Source of the DNA: JAOUGY01 sp963792365
GTDB lineage: Bacteria > Actinomycetota > Acidimicrobiia > Spongiisociales > ZC4RG35
Direction: 5' to 3'
Assembly (NCBI GenBank): GCA_963792365.1
Contig: CAWBVW010000009.1
Span: 1-64,000 of the forward strand
Length of the DNA stretch: 64,000 nucleotides
Of the stretch, positions 54,535-61,812 are shown piece by piece (position 1 is the stretch's first letter; the number at the start of each line of letters is the position of its first letter). The notes under the pieces are model-generated. The model made no database searches, was not told the DNA's origin, and was given only the letters and a program-made list of their open reading frames with translations. The translations under genes were made by a program, and so were the position numbers.

Positions 54535-54984
54535 TCAGCTTCTGCGGCGCCGCTGAAGCTGACGCCTGAGAAACCAAACTCCGAACGTGGGTTCCGGCTC
54601 GGGTTCCGGCGGAGGCCCGGCGGCCATCTCCTCCATGAGCTCGACCTTGGAGCGCATCTCTCGCAGGCGCTCGCGCAAGAACTCGGACTCTGTCTCGGCC
54701 TTTGCGGCACGCTCCCGCGCATCAGCCAGCTGCTGACCCGCTTCGTGAAGATTGCCGAGCTGGTTCAGGATTCGCGACCACTGATCGAGTGGCACGAGAA
54801 CTGCATTGGGCTCATCTGGACTCTCGGAACGGGGAGCCAGGTCACGAGCCACCTCCGGCCGATCTGCCGGATCGGAACCCGTGGCGGCCGCTCGGTCGTC
54901 GATCATCTCGGGATGGTGCACCGAGCCGGTTGCGATGCGTGGTCGGCGGGGGCGGTTCCAGACGAAGGCCGGGTCTTCACTCAC
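54535..54984 (-). CDS. Coiled-coil protein of unknown function
   Basis: This protein of about 149 residues starts at GTG 54984, although an in-frame ATG at 55053 would add 23 residues. A disordered Arg/Pro/Asp-rich half is followed by a strong coiled coil (WSRILNQLGNLHEAGQQLAD and onward through AETESEFLRERLREMRSKVE). A short Pro/Glu-rich tail ends in a cluster of Arg. No family is recognised. It is divergent from the microcompartment operon, 120 bases from its first start. Confidence 0.6.
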   Translation of the reverse strand: MSEDPAFVWNRPRRPRIATGSVHHPEMIDDRAAATGSDPADRPEVARDLAPRSESPDEPNAVLVPLDQWSRILNQLGNLHEAGQQLADARERAAKAETESEFLRERLREMRSKVELMEEMAAGPPPEPEPEPTFGVWFLRRQLQRRRRS

Positions 54985-55103
54985 GTCCGGAAGCCTATCG
55001 CCCGCGGGCCACGGTGTACGGGAGATGACGCCGAATGCCAAGAGTCCGGCCATGGGGACCCCCTAGGGCTCTAGCATCGGTCCGATGAAGATGCGGAGGT
55101 TCG

Positions 55104-55679
55104 ATGCCCTCGGAGCATGAGATCCGTGCCTTGGTGGCACAGGTCGTTGATGGTCTCATGGCGGGCGCCGAACCAGAGCCCCAGACCAAACCCACATCGC
55201 AAGCCCTCCCGTCGGAGGACGTGGCGTCCATCGCGATGGGCGCCGACCACGGCGGGTATCCCCTCAAGGACTTTCTCGCCTTCCGACTCAAGGAGCGCGG
55301 GCACCGGGTGGTGGACTGCGGGACGTACTCATCAGATGCCGTCGACTATCCGGATTTTGCCCTGGCCGTCGCAGAGAAGGTTGCCTCGACCGAGTGCAAC
55401 TACGGAATCGTCGTCGACGGAGCCGGAATCGGCTCGGCGATGGTGGCCAACAAGGTGCCGGGAGTCCGGGCCTCGCTCTGCTACGACCTGTCGTCGGCGA
55501 TGAACAGCCGGGAGCACAATCACGCTAACGTCCTGACCCTCGGAGCCGGATTGATCGGACGGAATCTCGCACTTCAGATCGTCGAAACCTGGCTGGATAC
55601 TCCCTGGTCGGAAGGCCGTCACGCCCGCAGGGTGGACAAGATCATGGAGATCGATCGTCGATACAGGAGCAGCCAGTGA
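55104..55679 (+). CDS. RpiB/LacAB-family isomerase with N-terminal encapsulation peptide (microcompartment cargo)
   Basis: The protein has 191 residues. Residues 3-22 (SEHEIRALVAQVVDGLMAGA) form an amphipathic helix, then a Pro/Gln/Thr linker to about 38, as in proteins targeted to microcompartments. Residues 40-185 are RpiB-like: SIAMGADHGGYPLKDFLAFR, VDYPDFALAVAEKVAS, VRASLCYDLSSAMNSREHNH and ANVLTLGAGLIGRNLALQIV. The catalytic Cys of typical RpiB (ICGTGVG) is replaced by Asp105 in VVDGAGIGSA, so the activity may not be plain ribose-5-phosphate isomerisation. GGAGG precedes the ATG. It is the first gene of the BMC operon. Confidence 0.85.
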   Translation: MPSEHEIRALVAQVVDGLMAGAEPEPQTKPTSQALPSEDVASIAMGADHGGYPLKDFLAFRLKERGHRVVDCGTYSSDAVDYPDFALAVAEKVASTECNYGIVVDGAGIGSAMVANKVPGVRASLCYDLSSAMNSREHNHANVLTLGAGLIGRNLALQIVETWLDTPWSEGRHARRVDKIMEIDRRYRSSQ

Positions 55680-56536
55680 CCACCGACCGCGACGCCATCG
55701 TCGATGCCGTCACCAGACAGGTGCTCGCTCACCTCGCAGGTACAGAAGACTTCTGCGACTGCGATGGCGCATGCGCCGCCCGATCATCGGACAAGGTCCG
55801 GGAGGTCGTACACAACGGTGCCTCTCGCGTGAGCTATCGAGGTGCGGGCGCAGACGTGCCGCGCGACCTCGCTCACACCATCGACCACACCCTGCTCAAA
55901 CCCGACGCCACGTCGGCCGACGTGGACAAGCTCTGTGACGAGGCCGTCGAGTTCGGCTTTGCCTCGGTGTGCGTGAATCCCACCTGGGTCCGGCGATGCG
56001 CGGACCGGGTGCGTGCCTCGTCGGTGAGAGTCGCTTCGGTCGTCGGGTTCCCCTTTGGAGCGATGGTGCCGCAGATCAAGGCCATGGAAGCCCGGCAGGC
56101 GCTCCGAGACGGCGCTCGCGAGATCGACATGGTCATCAACATCGGCGCCCTGAAGTCAGGCGATCACACACTCGTCGCAGACGACATCGCTCGTATCAGT
56201 GATGCCTGCCACGAAGCAGGCGGTCTGAACAAGGTGATTCTGGAGACGGCGATGCTCACGGACGAAGAGAAGGTCGTCGCCTCGCATCTCGCCAAAGTGT
56301 CTCGGGCAGACTTCGTGAAGACCTCCACCGGCTTCGGTGGCGGGGGTGCGACCGTGCACGACGTGCTTCTGATGCGTGAGACCGTCGGGCCGCAGATGGG
56401 CATCAAGGCGTCCGGCGGCATCCGCACCGTGGACGACGTTCGTGCCATGATGGCGGCCGGGGCCACCAGGATCGGCGCATCGGCCGGCGTGAGCATCGTG
56501 ACCGGAGAGGGAGGAACCAGTGGCGAGCGGTATTGA
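55676..56536 (+). CDS. deoC: Deoxyribose-phosphate aldolase with encapsulation peptide (microcompartment cargo)
   Basis: This 286-residue class I aldolase splits 2-deoxyribose 5-phosphate into acetaldehyde and glyceraldehyde 3-phosphate. Residues 1-22 (DRDAIVDAVTRQVLAHLAG) are a predicted encapsulation helix. A short Cys cluster (C27, C29, C33 in FCDCDGAC) follows. The TIM barrel starts at LAHTIDHTLLKPDATSADVD. Catalytic residues are Asp151 (REIDMVINIGALKSG), Schiff-base Lys215 (DFVKTSTGFGGGG) and Lys244 (GIKASGGIRT). The GTG start overlaps the RpiB stop (GTGA), and its stop overlaps the BMC-T start by 17 bases. The full set of catalytic residues makes it likely active. Confidence 0.93.
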   Translation: MTTDRDAIVDAVTRQVLAHLAGTEDFCDCDGACAARSSDKVREVVHNGASRVSYRGAGADVPRDLAHTIDHTLLKPDATSADVDKLCDEAVEFGFASVCVNPTWVRRCADRVRASSVRVASVVGFPFGAMVPQIKAMEARQALRDGAREIDMVINIGALKSGDHTLVADDIARISDACHEAGGLNKVILETAMLTDEEKVVASHLAKVSRADFVKTSTGFGGGGATVHDVLLMRETVGPQMGIKASGGIRTVDDVRAMMAAGATRIGASAGVSIVTGEGGTSGERY

Positions 56537-57149
56537 TCTTCGGTCGTACGTCTTTCTCGACAGCATCCAGCCGCAGTTCGCGGCGTTCCTCGGCACGGTC
56601 GCCCAGGGCTTCCTCCCGCTCGCCGGGGAAGCGTCGTTGTGGGTTGAGATCTCGCCAGGCATCGAGATCAACCGGCTGACCGATGTGGCCCTGAAGTCCA
56701 ACGCCGTCAAGCCCGGTATGCAGATCGTGGAGCGGTACTACGGGCTGCTCGAGATCCACTCGCCGCACCAGGCAGAGACGCGGTCTGCGGGGGCGTCGAT
56801 CCTCGAAGCCGTCGACCTCCGAGAGGGCGACCGCATCAAACCCCGCATCCTCTCGAGTCAGATCGTTCGCCGCGTGGACGACCACCAGGCCCAGTTGATC
56901 AATCGCATGCGGCACGGGCAGATGCTCATACCCGGCCAAACGCTCTACGTGCTCGAGTGTGAGCCCGCCGCCTACGCCGCCCTCGCCACCAACGAGGCCG
57001 AGAAGGCCGCCAACATCAATGTGCTCGAGGTTCGGGCATCCGGGTCGATGGGGCGGGTCTATCTCGGCGGCGAGGAACGGGACATCGATGTCGGTTGGAG
57101 AGCGGCGGTGGCCGCGCTCGAAGGTCTCGAAGGTCGAGAAGCCAGTTAG
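56520..57149 (+). CDS. Tandem-domain microcompartment shell protein (BMC-T)
   Basis: This 209-residue protein has two BMC folds in tandem and would form a pseudohexameric trimer in the shell facet. SYVFLDSIQPQFAAFLGTVA and GEASLWVEISPGIEINRLTD belong to the first half. QIVERYYGLLEIHSPHQAET, MRHGQMLIPGQTLYVLECEP and NEAEKAANINVLEVRASGSM belong to the second. It resembles BMC-T proteins of the Rhodococcus/Mycobacterium (RMM) type. The GTG start has GGAGG upstream and overlaps the deoC stop. Confidence 0.9.
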   Translation: MASGIDLRSYVFLDSIQPQFAAFLGTVAQGFLPLAGEASLWVEISPGIEINRLTDVALKSNAVKPGMQIVERYYGLLEIHSPHQAETRSAGASILEAVDLREGDRIKPRILSSQIVRRVDDHQAQLINRMRHGQMLIPGQTLYVLECEPAAYAALATNEAEKAANINVLEVRASGSMGRVYLGGEERDIDVGWRAAVAALEGLEGREAS

Positions 57150-57173
57150 TCAGACGGAGGAAGGAGACCCCCC

Positions 57174-57479
57174 ATGGCGGAAGCCCTAGGGATGATCGAA
57201 TGCCGCGGTTTCGCCGCGGTGGTTGAGGCGTCGGACGCCATGGTCAAGGCGGCAAAGGTCGAGTTGACCGGCTACGAGAAGACCGGAGGAGGCTATGTCA
57301 CGGCGATCGTTCGCGGCGACGTGGCAGCGGTGAAGGCGGCTCTCGAAGCGGGTACCCGGGGCGCCGAGCGAGTCGGCGAGGTCGTATCGACGCACGTGAT
57401 CGCCCGCCCTCACCTCAACGTCGACATGGTGCTGCCGCTCGGTCGCCAGGAGCAGGCCGAGGCCGAGTCGGCCGGGTAG
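57174..57479 (+). CDS. Hexameric microcompartment shell protein (BMC-H)
   Basis: This 101-residue single BMC domain has EALGMIECRGFAAVVEASDA, AMVKAAKVELTGYEKTGGGY and RGDVAAVKAALEAGTRGAER. The pore-lining loop is KTGGGY (about residues 36-41), with a Tyr where many metabolosome BMC-H have Leu or Ser, so pore selectivity may differ. It is the only BMC-H in the operon and so must tile the facets. GGAGGAAGGAG precedes the ATG, a strong ribosome site as expected for a major shell protein. Confidence 0.95.
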   Translation: MAEALGMIECRGFAAVVEASDAMVKAAKVELTGYEKTGGGYVTAIVRGDVAAVKAALEAGTRGAERVGEVVSTHVIARPHLNVDMVLPLGRQEQAEAESAG

Positions 57480-57482
57480 CGG

Positions 57483-57770
57483 ATGCTGCTCGCCCGCGTG
57501 GCCGGCACGGTGGTGGCCAGCCGCAAGGAACCTCGAATCGAAGGCTCCAAGTTGCTGCTCTTGCGCACGCTGGACGTCGACGACACCGAGACCGGTGGCT
57601 ACGTCGTCGCGGTGGATGCCGTGGGAGCCGGGGTCGGTGAGGTCGTGTTGTACGCCTCCGGAAGTTCGGCTCGCCAGACGGAGCTGACCCACGAACGTCC
57701 GGTCGACGCCGTGGTGATGGCGATCGTCGACACCTGGGAAGTCGGCGGCACCGAGGTGTACCGGAAGTGA
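57483..57770 (+). CDS. Pentameric vertex protein (BMC-P, EutN/CcmL)
   Basis: This 95-residue EutN/CcmL-fold protein caps shell vertices. It has LLARVAGTVVASRKEPRIEG, SKLLLLRTLDVDDTETGGYV, VVAVDAVGAGVGEVVLYASG and VDAVVMAIVDTWEVGG. It begins 3 bases after the BMC-H stop. It is one of three BMC-P paralogues in the operon, and differs from the others in a longer C-terminus. Confidence 0.93.
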   Translation: MLLARVAGTVVASRKEPRIEGSKLLLLRTLDVDDTETGGYVVAVDAVGAGVGEVVLYASGSSARQTELTHERPVDAVVMAIVDTWEVGGTEVYRK

Positions 57771-57792
57771 TCGGCTCGAGCGTCGAGGCGTA

Positions 57793-57903
57793 CCGACGGC
57801 AAACGGCCCACGGCCCACAGCCCGGACACGGTCGCAGTCACCTTCCCTCGACCGGCCCACCGCTGACGGCGTTCTGGGCCGTCGGCTGGTTGGCCGTCGG
57901 CAG
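57793..57903. repeat. Long imperfect inverted repeat between BMC-P and aldehyde dehydrogenase genes
   Basis: The left arm at 57793-57820 (CCGACGGCAAACGGCCCACG, then GCCCACAG) can pair with the right arm at 57874-57903 (CTGGGCCGTCGGCTGGTTGG, then CCGTCGGCAG), with a few mismatches. It lies in the only long gap (196 bases) of the operon. It could be an RNA structure that tunes shell versus enzyme expression or stabilises mRNA. No gene is present in the gap. Confidence 0.5.
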
Positions 57904-57969
57904 TTGGCCAATCGTTCGCGACGGCGGTACGCCGCCTCCCCGTGAACGCGAGTGGATTCCGGCAAACTC

Positions 57970-59415
57970 ATGATCCGCGACGACGAAATCCAGGCGATCA
58001 TCGAGCGGGTTCGGGCACGGCTCGGCTCCCTCCCCGACGGCGACCTCGAGTCGGCGCGAGCCCTCGAGTCGGCTTCAGCTGCAGATCTGGGTGACGGTAT
58101 TCACGCCGACATCGACGACGCCGTCGCCGCCGCCGGTGCTGCCTTCCGCCGGTTCCAGACGATCGGCCTCGAAGGACGGCGGCGGATCATCGATTCCATC
58201 AGACAGTCGATGCTGGCTCAGTCGGAATCACTCGCCCGCATGGCTCACGCGGAGACCGGGATCGGCCGCGCCGCCGACAAGGTGGCGAAGAACATGCTGG
58301 TCGCCACCAAGACACCGGGTCCCGAGGATCTGGAGACCACGACGGTGACCGGCGATCAAGGAATGATGGTGACCGAGTGGGCGCCTTTCGGGGTGATCGG
58401 GGCGATCACCCCCACCACGAACCCAACGTCCACGATCATCAACAACAGCATCGCCATGCTGTCGGCCGGGAATGCGGCGGTGTTCAACGTCCATCCCAAC
58501 GCCAGAGGGGTGTCGGCGGAGAACATCCGCCTCATCAACCGAGCAATCGTCGCTGCGGGCGGACCGGAGGACCTGGTCACCGCCACTCCGGACCCCACGA
58601 TCGACTCTGCGAAACATCTCATGCACCACCCCGACGTGCGAGTGCTGCTCGTCACCGGCGGCCCAGGAGTGGTACGAGAGGCACTGAAGACCGACAAGCG
58701 TGCAGTGTGCGCCGGGCCGGGCAATCCTCCCGCCGTGGTGGACACCACCGCCGACGTCGAAAAGGCCGCCCGCGATGTCGTCAACGGGGCCTCGTTCGAC
58801 AACAACCTGATCTGCACCGACGAGAAGACGGCGATCGTGGTCGACTCGGTGGCGGATCACTTCGTGCGAGCGATGGCGCAGCATGGGGCCTACGTTCTCA
58901 AAGGACACGAACTGGCGCGTCTGGAACGCGTCGTCTTCAAAGAGTTGGGTGCGCCGAACAAACCAGGCGTCATCAATCCCGCCTGGATCGGAAAGGATGC
59001 CTCACGCATCCTTGCCGAGATCGGAGTCTCCACCGATCAGGACATCAAGCTCGTCGTGGCAGAAGTCCCGAAGGAACACAGCCTGGTGTGGACCGAGCAG
59101 ATGATGCCGGTGTTCCCCGTCGTCAGAGTGCCGAACGTTGAGACCGCCATCGAACTGGCAGTTCGCTCAGAACATGGGTTCCGCCACACTGCCTCCATCC
59201 ATTCGACGAACGTCGACGTCATCACTCGCATGGCACGGGCGATCAACTGTTCGATCTTCGTGGCCAACGGCCCCAACTACGCAGGTCTGGGGCAAGGTGG
59301 CGAAGGCTTCAGTTCCTTTTCGATTGCCAGCCCCACCGGCGACGGGCTCACGCGACCGCGCACCTTCTCGAGAGAACGTCGAATCTCGGTGGTGGGCGCC
59401 TTGAGGATCGTCTGA
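57970..59415 (+). CDS. CoA-acylating aldehyde dehydrogenase with encapsulation peptide (EutE/PduP type)
   Basis: This 481-residue enzyme oxidises an aldehyde, here probably acetaldehyde from DeoC, to acyl-CoA with NAD and CoA inside the compartment. Residues 3-20 (RDDEIQAIIERVRARLGS) form the N-terminal encapsulation helix. GVIGAITPTTNPTSTIINNS and AVFNVHPNARGVSAENIRLI lead to the nucleophile Cys282 in SFDNNLICTDEKTAIVVDS. GQGGEGFSSFSIASPTGDGL and PRTFSRERR are diagnostic of EutE/PduP. The ATG at 57970 is preferred; a GTG at 57952 is possible. Confidence 0.93.
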   Translation: MIRDDEIQAIIERVRARLGSLPDGDLESARALESASAADLGDGIHADIDDAVAAAGAAFRRFQTIGLEGRRRIIDSIRQSMLAQSESLARMAHAETGIGRAADKVAKNMLVATKTPGPEDLETTTVTGDQGMMVTEWAPFGVIGAITPTTNPTSTIINNSIAMLSAGNAAVFNVHPNARGVSAENIRLINRAIVAAGGPEDLVTATPDPTIDSAKHLMHHPDVRVLLVTGGPGVVREALKTDKRAVCAGPGNPPAVVDTTADVEKAARDVVNGASFDNNLICTDEKTAIVVDSVADHFVRAMAQHGAYVLKGHELARLERVVFKELGAPNKPGVINPAWIGKDASRILAEIGVSTDQDIKLVVAEVPKEHSLVWTEQMMPVFPVVRVPNVETAIELAVRSEHGFRHTASIHSTNVDVITRMARAINCSIFVANGPNYAGLGQGGEGFSSFSIASPTGDGLTRPRTFSRERRISVVGALRIV

Positions 59416-59993
59416 TGCAGCCGGCGTTGGCCGTCATGGAGTTGTCGTCGATCGCGGTGGGCATCACGATCGGCGACGCCATGGTCAAGCGGGCGCCGGT
59501 CGACGTGCTGTATGCCGGGACCATTCATCCAGGCCATTACCTGGTTCTGGTGGCAGGCGCCGTGGCCGACGTCGAGGAGGCAGTCGAGGCGGCCGCCCCG
59601 CTGGCAGACCAGACGTTGACCGACCAGATCCTCCTGCCTGATGTACACGACCACGTGGTCTCCGCACTGCGGGGTCGACGGAATCCGGGCCGGGGCGAGG
59701 CACTCGGGGTCATCGAGACGACGACCACCGCATCGGTGGTGGAGGCCGCCGACGCCGGCGTGAAGGGCGCAGCGGTGGTCATTCGAGAGATCCGGCTCGG
59801 CGACGATCTCGGCGGGAAGGGCTATGTGCTGTTCGGTGGACCGGTGGCCGAAGTGGAGGCTGCCGTCGAGGCCGGCGTGGGCCGCGTCAGAGACAGTCAT
59901 CTGGTCGCTTCGAGAGTGATCGCCCAACTCCACGATGAGATGAATGCGAACCTCGTCGCATCGGCGGAGTTCCGCCATCGGATCGGGGAATGA
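59415..59993 (+). CDS. Tandem-domain microcompartment shell protein (BMC-T), second paralogue
   Basis: This 192-residue protein has two BMC domains: ALAVMELSSIAVGITIGDAM and VDVLYAGTIHPGHYLVLVAG in the first, GEALGVIETTTTASVVEAAD and VIREIRLGDDLGGKGYVLFG in the second. It is PduT-like in length and lacks a Cys-rich iron-sulfur pore motif. It is distinct from the BMC-T at 56520. The ATG overlaps the aldehyde dehydrogenase stop by one base (TGATG). Confidence 0.9.
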   Translation: MQPALAVMELSSIAVGITIGDAMVKRAPVDVLYAGTIHPGHYLVLVAGAVADVEEAVEAAAPLADQTLTDQILLPDVHDHVVSALRGRRNPGRGEALGVIETTTTASVVEAADAGVKGAAVVIREIRLGDDLGGKGYVLFGGPVAEVEAAVEAGVGRVRDSHLVASRVIAQLHDEMNANLVASAEFRHRIGE

Positions 59994-59994
59994 C

Positions 59995-60273
59995 ATGCAC
60001 CTCGCAAGAGTCACCGGCACGGTGGTCGCATCCGTCAAGTACGAAGGGCTCGAGGGCATCAAGCTCTTGATAGTCCAACCCCTCGACAAGCACGGTGAGC
60101 CCAAGGGCCGTCAGGTCGTAGCCGCTGACGGGGTGGCGATGGCCGGGCCGGGTGAGCTGGTGTACATCGTCGGCTCGCGGGAGGCAGCCCAGGCACTCCC
60201 AGACACATTCGTCCCCGTCGACCACGCCATCGTCGGAATCGTCGACGCCGTCGAGCCGGTGACAGGCGCATGA
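59995..60273 (+). CDS. Pentameric vertex protein (BMC-P, EutN/CcmL), second paralogue
   Basis: This 92-residue EutN/CcmL protein has HLARVTGTVVASVKYEGLEG, KLLIVQPLDKHGEPKGRQVV, ADGVAMAGPGELVYIVGSRE and HAIVGIVDAVEPV. It starts one base after the BMC-T stop. Its stop overlaps the next BMC-P start by 4 bases (ATGA). Confidence 0.93.
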   Translation: MHLARVTGTVVASVKYEGLEGIKLLIVQPLDKHGEPKGRQVVAADGVAMAGPGELVYIVGSREAAQALPDTFVPVDHAIVGIVDAVEPVTGA

Positions 60274-60536
60274 AGCTCGCCAAGGTCACCGGGACGGTGG
60301 TGTCGACGATCTGCTCACCGGTGTTCGAAGGCCGTCGGCTGCTGTTGTGCGACTACGTCGATCCCGCAGGTGAGCCGACCGGTGACTACGTCATTGCCGT
60401 CGACGTGGTCGACGCCGGTGCCGGTGAAACCGTCCTGATCCTCGACGAGGGCACCGGCGCCCGTCAGATCGTGGACATGACCCCCGCTCCGATCCGAGCA
60501 GTGGTTGTGGGGATCGTCGACGCCGTGGACGACTAG
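60270..60536 (+). CDS. Pentameric vertex protein (BMC-P, EutN/CcmL), third paralogue
   Basis: This 88-residue EutN/CcmL protein is the last gene of the BMC operon, with KLAKVTGTVVSTICSPVFEG, LLLCDYVDPAGEPTGDYVIA and AGETVLILDEGTGARQI. A GSSAR/GTGAR motif is shared with the first BMC-P. Its stop overlaps that of the convergent flavin reductase gene by 4 bases. No phosphotransacylase or alcohol dehydrogenase follows, so cofactor recycling must be encoded elsewhere or be handled differently. Confidence 0.93.
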   Translation: MKLAKVTGTVVSTICSPVFEGRRLLLCDYVDPAGEPTGDYVIAVDVVDAGAGETVLILDEGTGARQIVDMTPAPIRAVVVGIVDAVDD

Positions 60537-61030
60537 CTCAGACCCGTCGCGGATGTCACGTAGCGACCCCGGAAGTACCCGAGGGCGGATCGGTCGACAT
60601 CGGCGGTTGTCATCGCCTTGACCTCTCCCACATAGATGATGTGGTCTCCCCCGTCGTGGGCGAGTGCCAGGTCGCACTCGAAGGTGGCGAGCGCATCAGG
60701 GAGCACCGGCAGGCCGTTGTGACCTGGCTCCCAGTCGACACCGTCGAATCGGTCGATGCCCTTGGCCGCGAATCGCTGAGACATGTCCTCCTGGTCGGCA
60801 GCGAGGACGTGAACCACAAAGCCGTTGCCGGCTTCGAAGGCATCGAGGTTGGTCGAATCACGTCCGAGACAGAACAGCACCATCGGCGGATGCAGCGACA
60901 CCGAGCTGAACGAGTTTGCGGTCAGGCCCGACGGCACACCGTCCGCATCGAGTGTGGTGACGATCGTCACTCCGGTCATGAACTGACCGGCGGCGGAGCG
61001 GAAGTCTTGCGTGTCGAACTCAGATGACAT
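60533..61030 (-). CDS. Flavin reductase family protein (RutF/HpaC-like)
   Basis: This 165-residue FMN-binding protein has FRSAAGQFMTGVTIVTTLDA, GVPSGLTANSFSSVSLHPPM and FVVHVLAADQEDMSQRFAAK. It ends DHIIYVGEVKAMTTADVDRS and a YFRGRY motif. These are reductase partners that supply FMNH2 to LLM-type or other monooxygenases. It could serve one of the two LLM enzymes in the window or the Rut-type chemistry of pyrimidine breakdown, but linkage is only by proximity. It is convergent with the BMC operon. Confidence 0.85.
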   Translation of the reverse strand: MSSEFDTQDFRSAAGQFMTGVTIVTTLDADGVPSGLTANSFSSVSLHPPMVLFCLGRDSTNLDAFEAGNGFVVHVLAADQEDMSQRFAAKGIDRFDGVDWEPGHNGLPVLPDALATFECDLALAHDGGDHIIYVGEVKAMTTADVDRSALGYFRGRYVTSATGLS

Positions 61031-61112
61031 GCGAAGCCAGTGTAGAGAGCGCGGGCCGACCGGCCAGGCCCCGATCCACAGACCGCCGATCCGGCTCGCT
61101 CGCGGTCGACGC

Positions 61113-61766
61113 TCATCTCGCACCCAACAGCTCGAGACAGGGATCAAGACCGGTGATCTCGACATCAATCGTACGATTCGCCTGCCAGTCGTCACGATCC
61201 AGGATGAACTGCTTCAGCAGCGCGGCTTCTCCGCGAGGTGCCTTCACGTCGAAGCCGTTGGGTCGGTAGCCCATCGCGCGGGTTACGCCTATGGAAGACG
61301 GGTTGTCTTCGAACGCCTCGGTCTGGGCGTATGTCGCGCCGAGACCGGCGAAGGCGAGCGCCAACACGGCCGCACGCATCTCCTTTCCCAATCCCTGGCC
61401 CTGGAATCCGATCCCGATCCAGCTTCCGGTTTCCACGACCCGACGGACGGCGAACTCTTTGGCGCCGACCCCTTGGATACCGATCGGGGCACCGTCACGG
61501 TAAACGGCGAACTCGAGCATCCATCGGTCGGGCTGCCACTCCGCCCGGCGTTGCCAGTGGTATTGGAGCGATGACCGTTTCATCTGTGGTGCCGGCTGAT
61601 CGGTCCAGGGGACGAAAAAGGGCATTCGACCCGGGTCATGAACTCCCGCCGACGCCACCTCCGCCAACGTCACGAGGTCCGCCTCGAGCGGAAGAGCGAG
61701 TTCAAAGCTCGGGGTTCTCAGACGAATCCCGAAGAACGGCCAGATGTCGGCAAGTCGGTGTCGCAT
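61113..61766 (-). CDS. GNAT-family N-acetyltransferase
   Basis: This 217-residue acetyltransferase of the RimJ/RimL type has VYRDGAPIGIQGVGAKEFAV, VVETGSWIGIGFQGQGLGKE (acetyl-CoA-binding R/Q-x-x-G-x-G/A loop) and TYAQTEAFEDNPSSIGVTRA. The C-terminus GYRPNGFDVKAPRGEAALLK fits the family. The acceptor (protein N-terminus, antibiotic or small amine) is unknown. It lies between the flavin reductase and aminotransferase genes on the same strand. Confidence 0.83.
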   Translation of the reverse strand: MRHRLADIWPFFGIRLRTPSFELALPLEADLVTLAEVASAGVHDPGRMPFFVPWTDQPAPQMKRSSLQYHWQRRAEWQPDRWMLEFAVYRDGAPIGIQGVGAKEFAVRRVVETGSWIGIGFQGQGLGKEMRAAVLALAFAGLGATYAQTEAFEDNPSSIGVTRAMGYRPNGFDVKAPRGEAALLKQFILDRDDWQANRTIDVEITGLDPCLELLGAR

Positions 61767-61812
61767 CGGTCAAGTGTGCATTGAAGTAACGACCTCGTGC
61801 ACGTGATTTCGA

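Noticed and set aside
57767..57973. Possible 68-codon gene between BMC-P and aldehyde dehydrogenase
   Set aside because: The translation is low complexity and matches no family, and the region is better explained by the inverted repeat.
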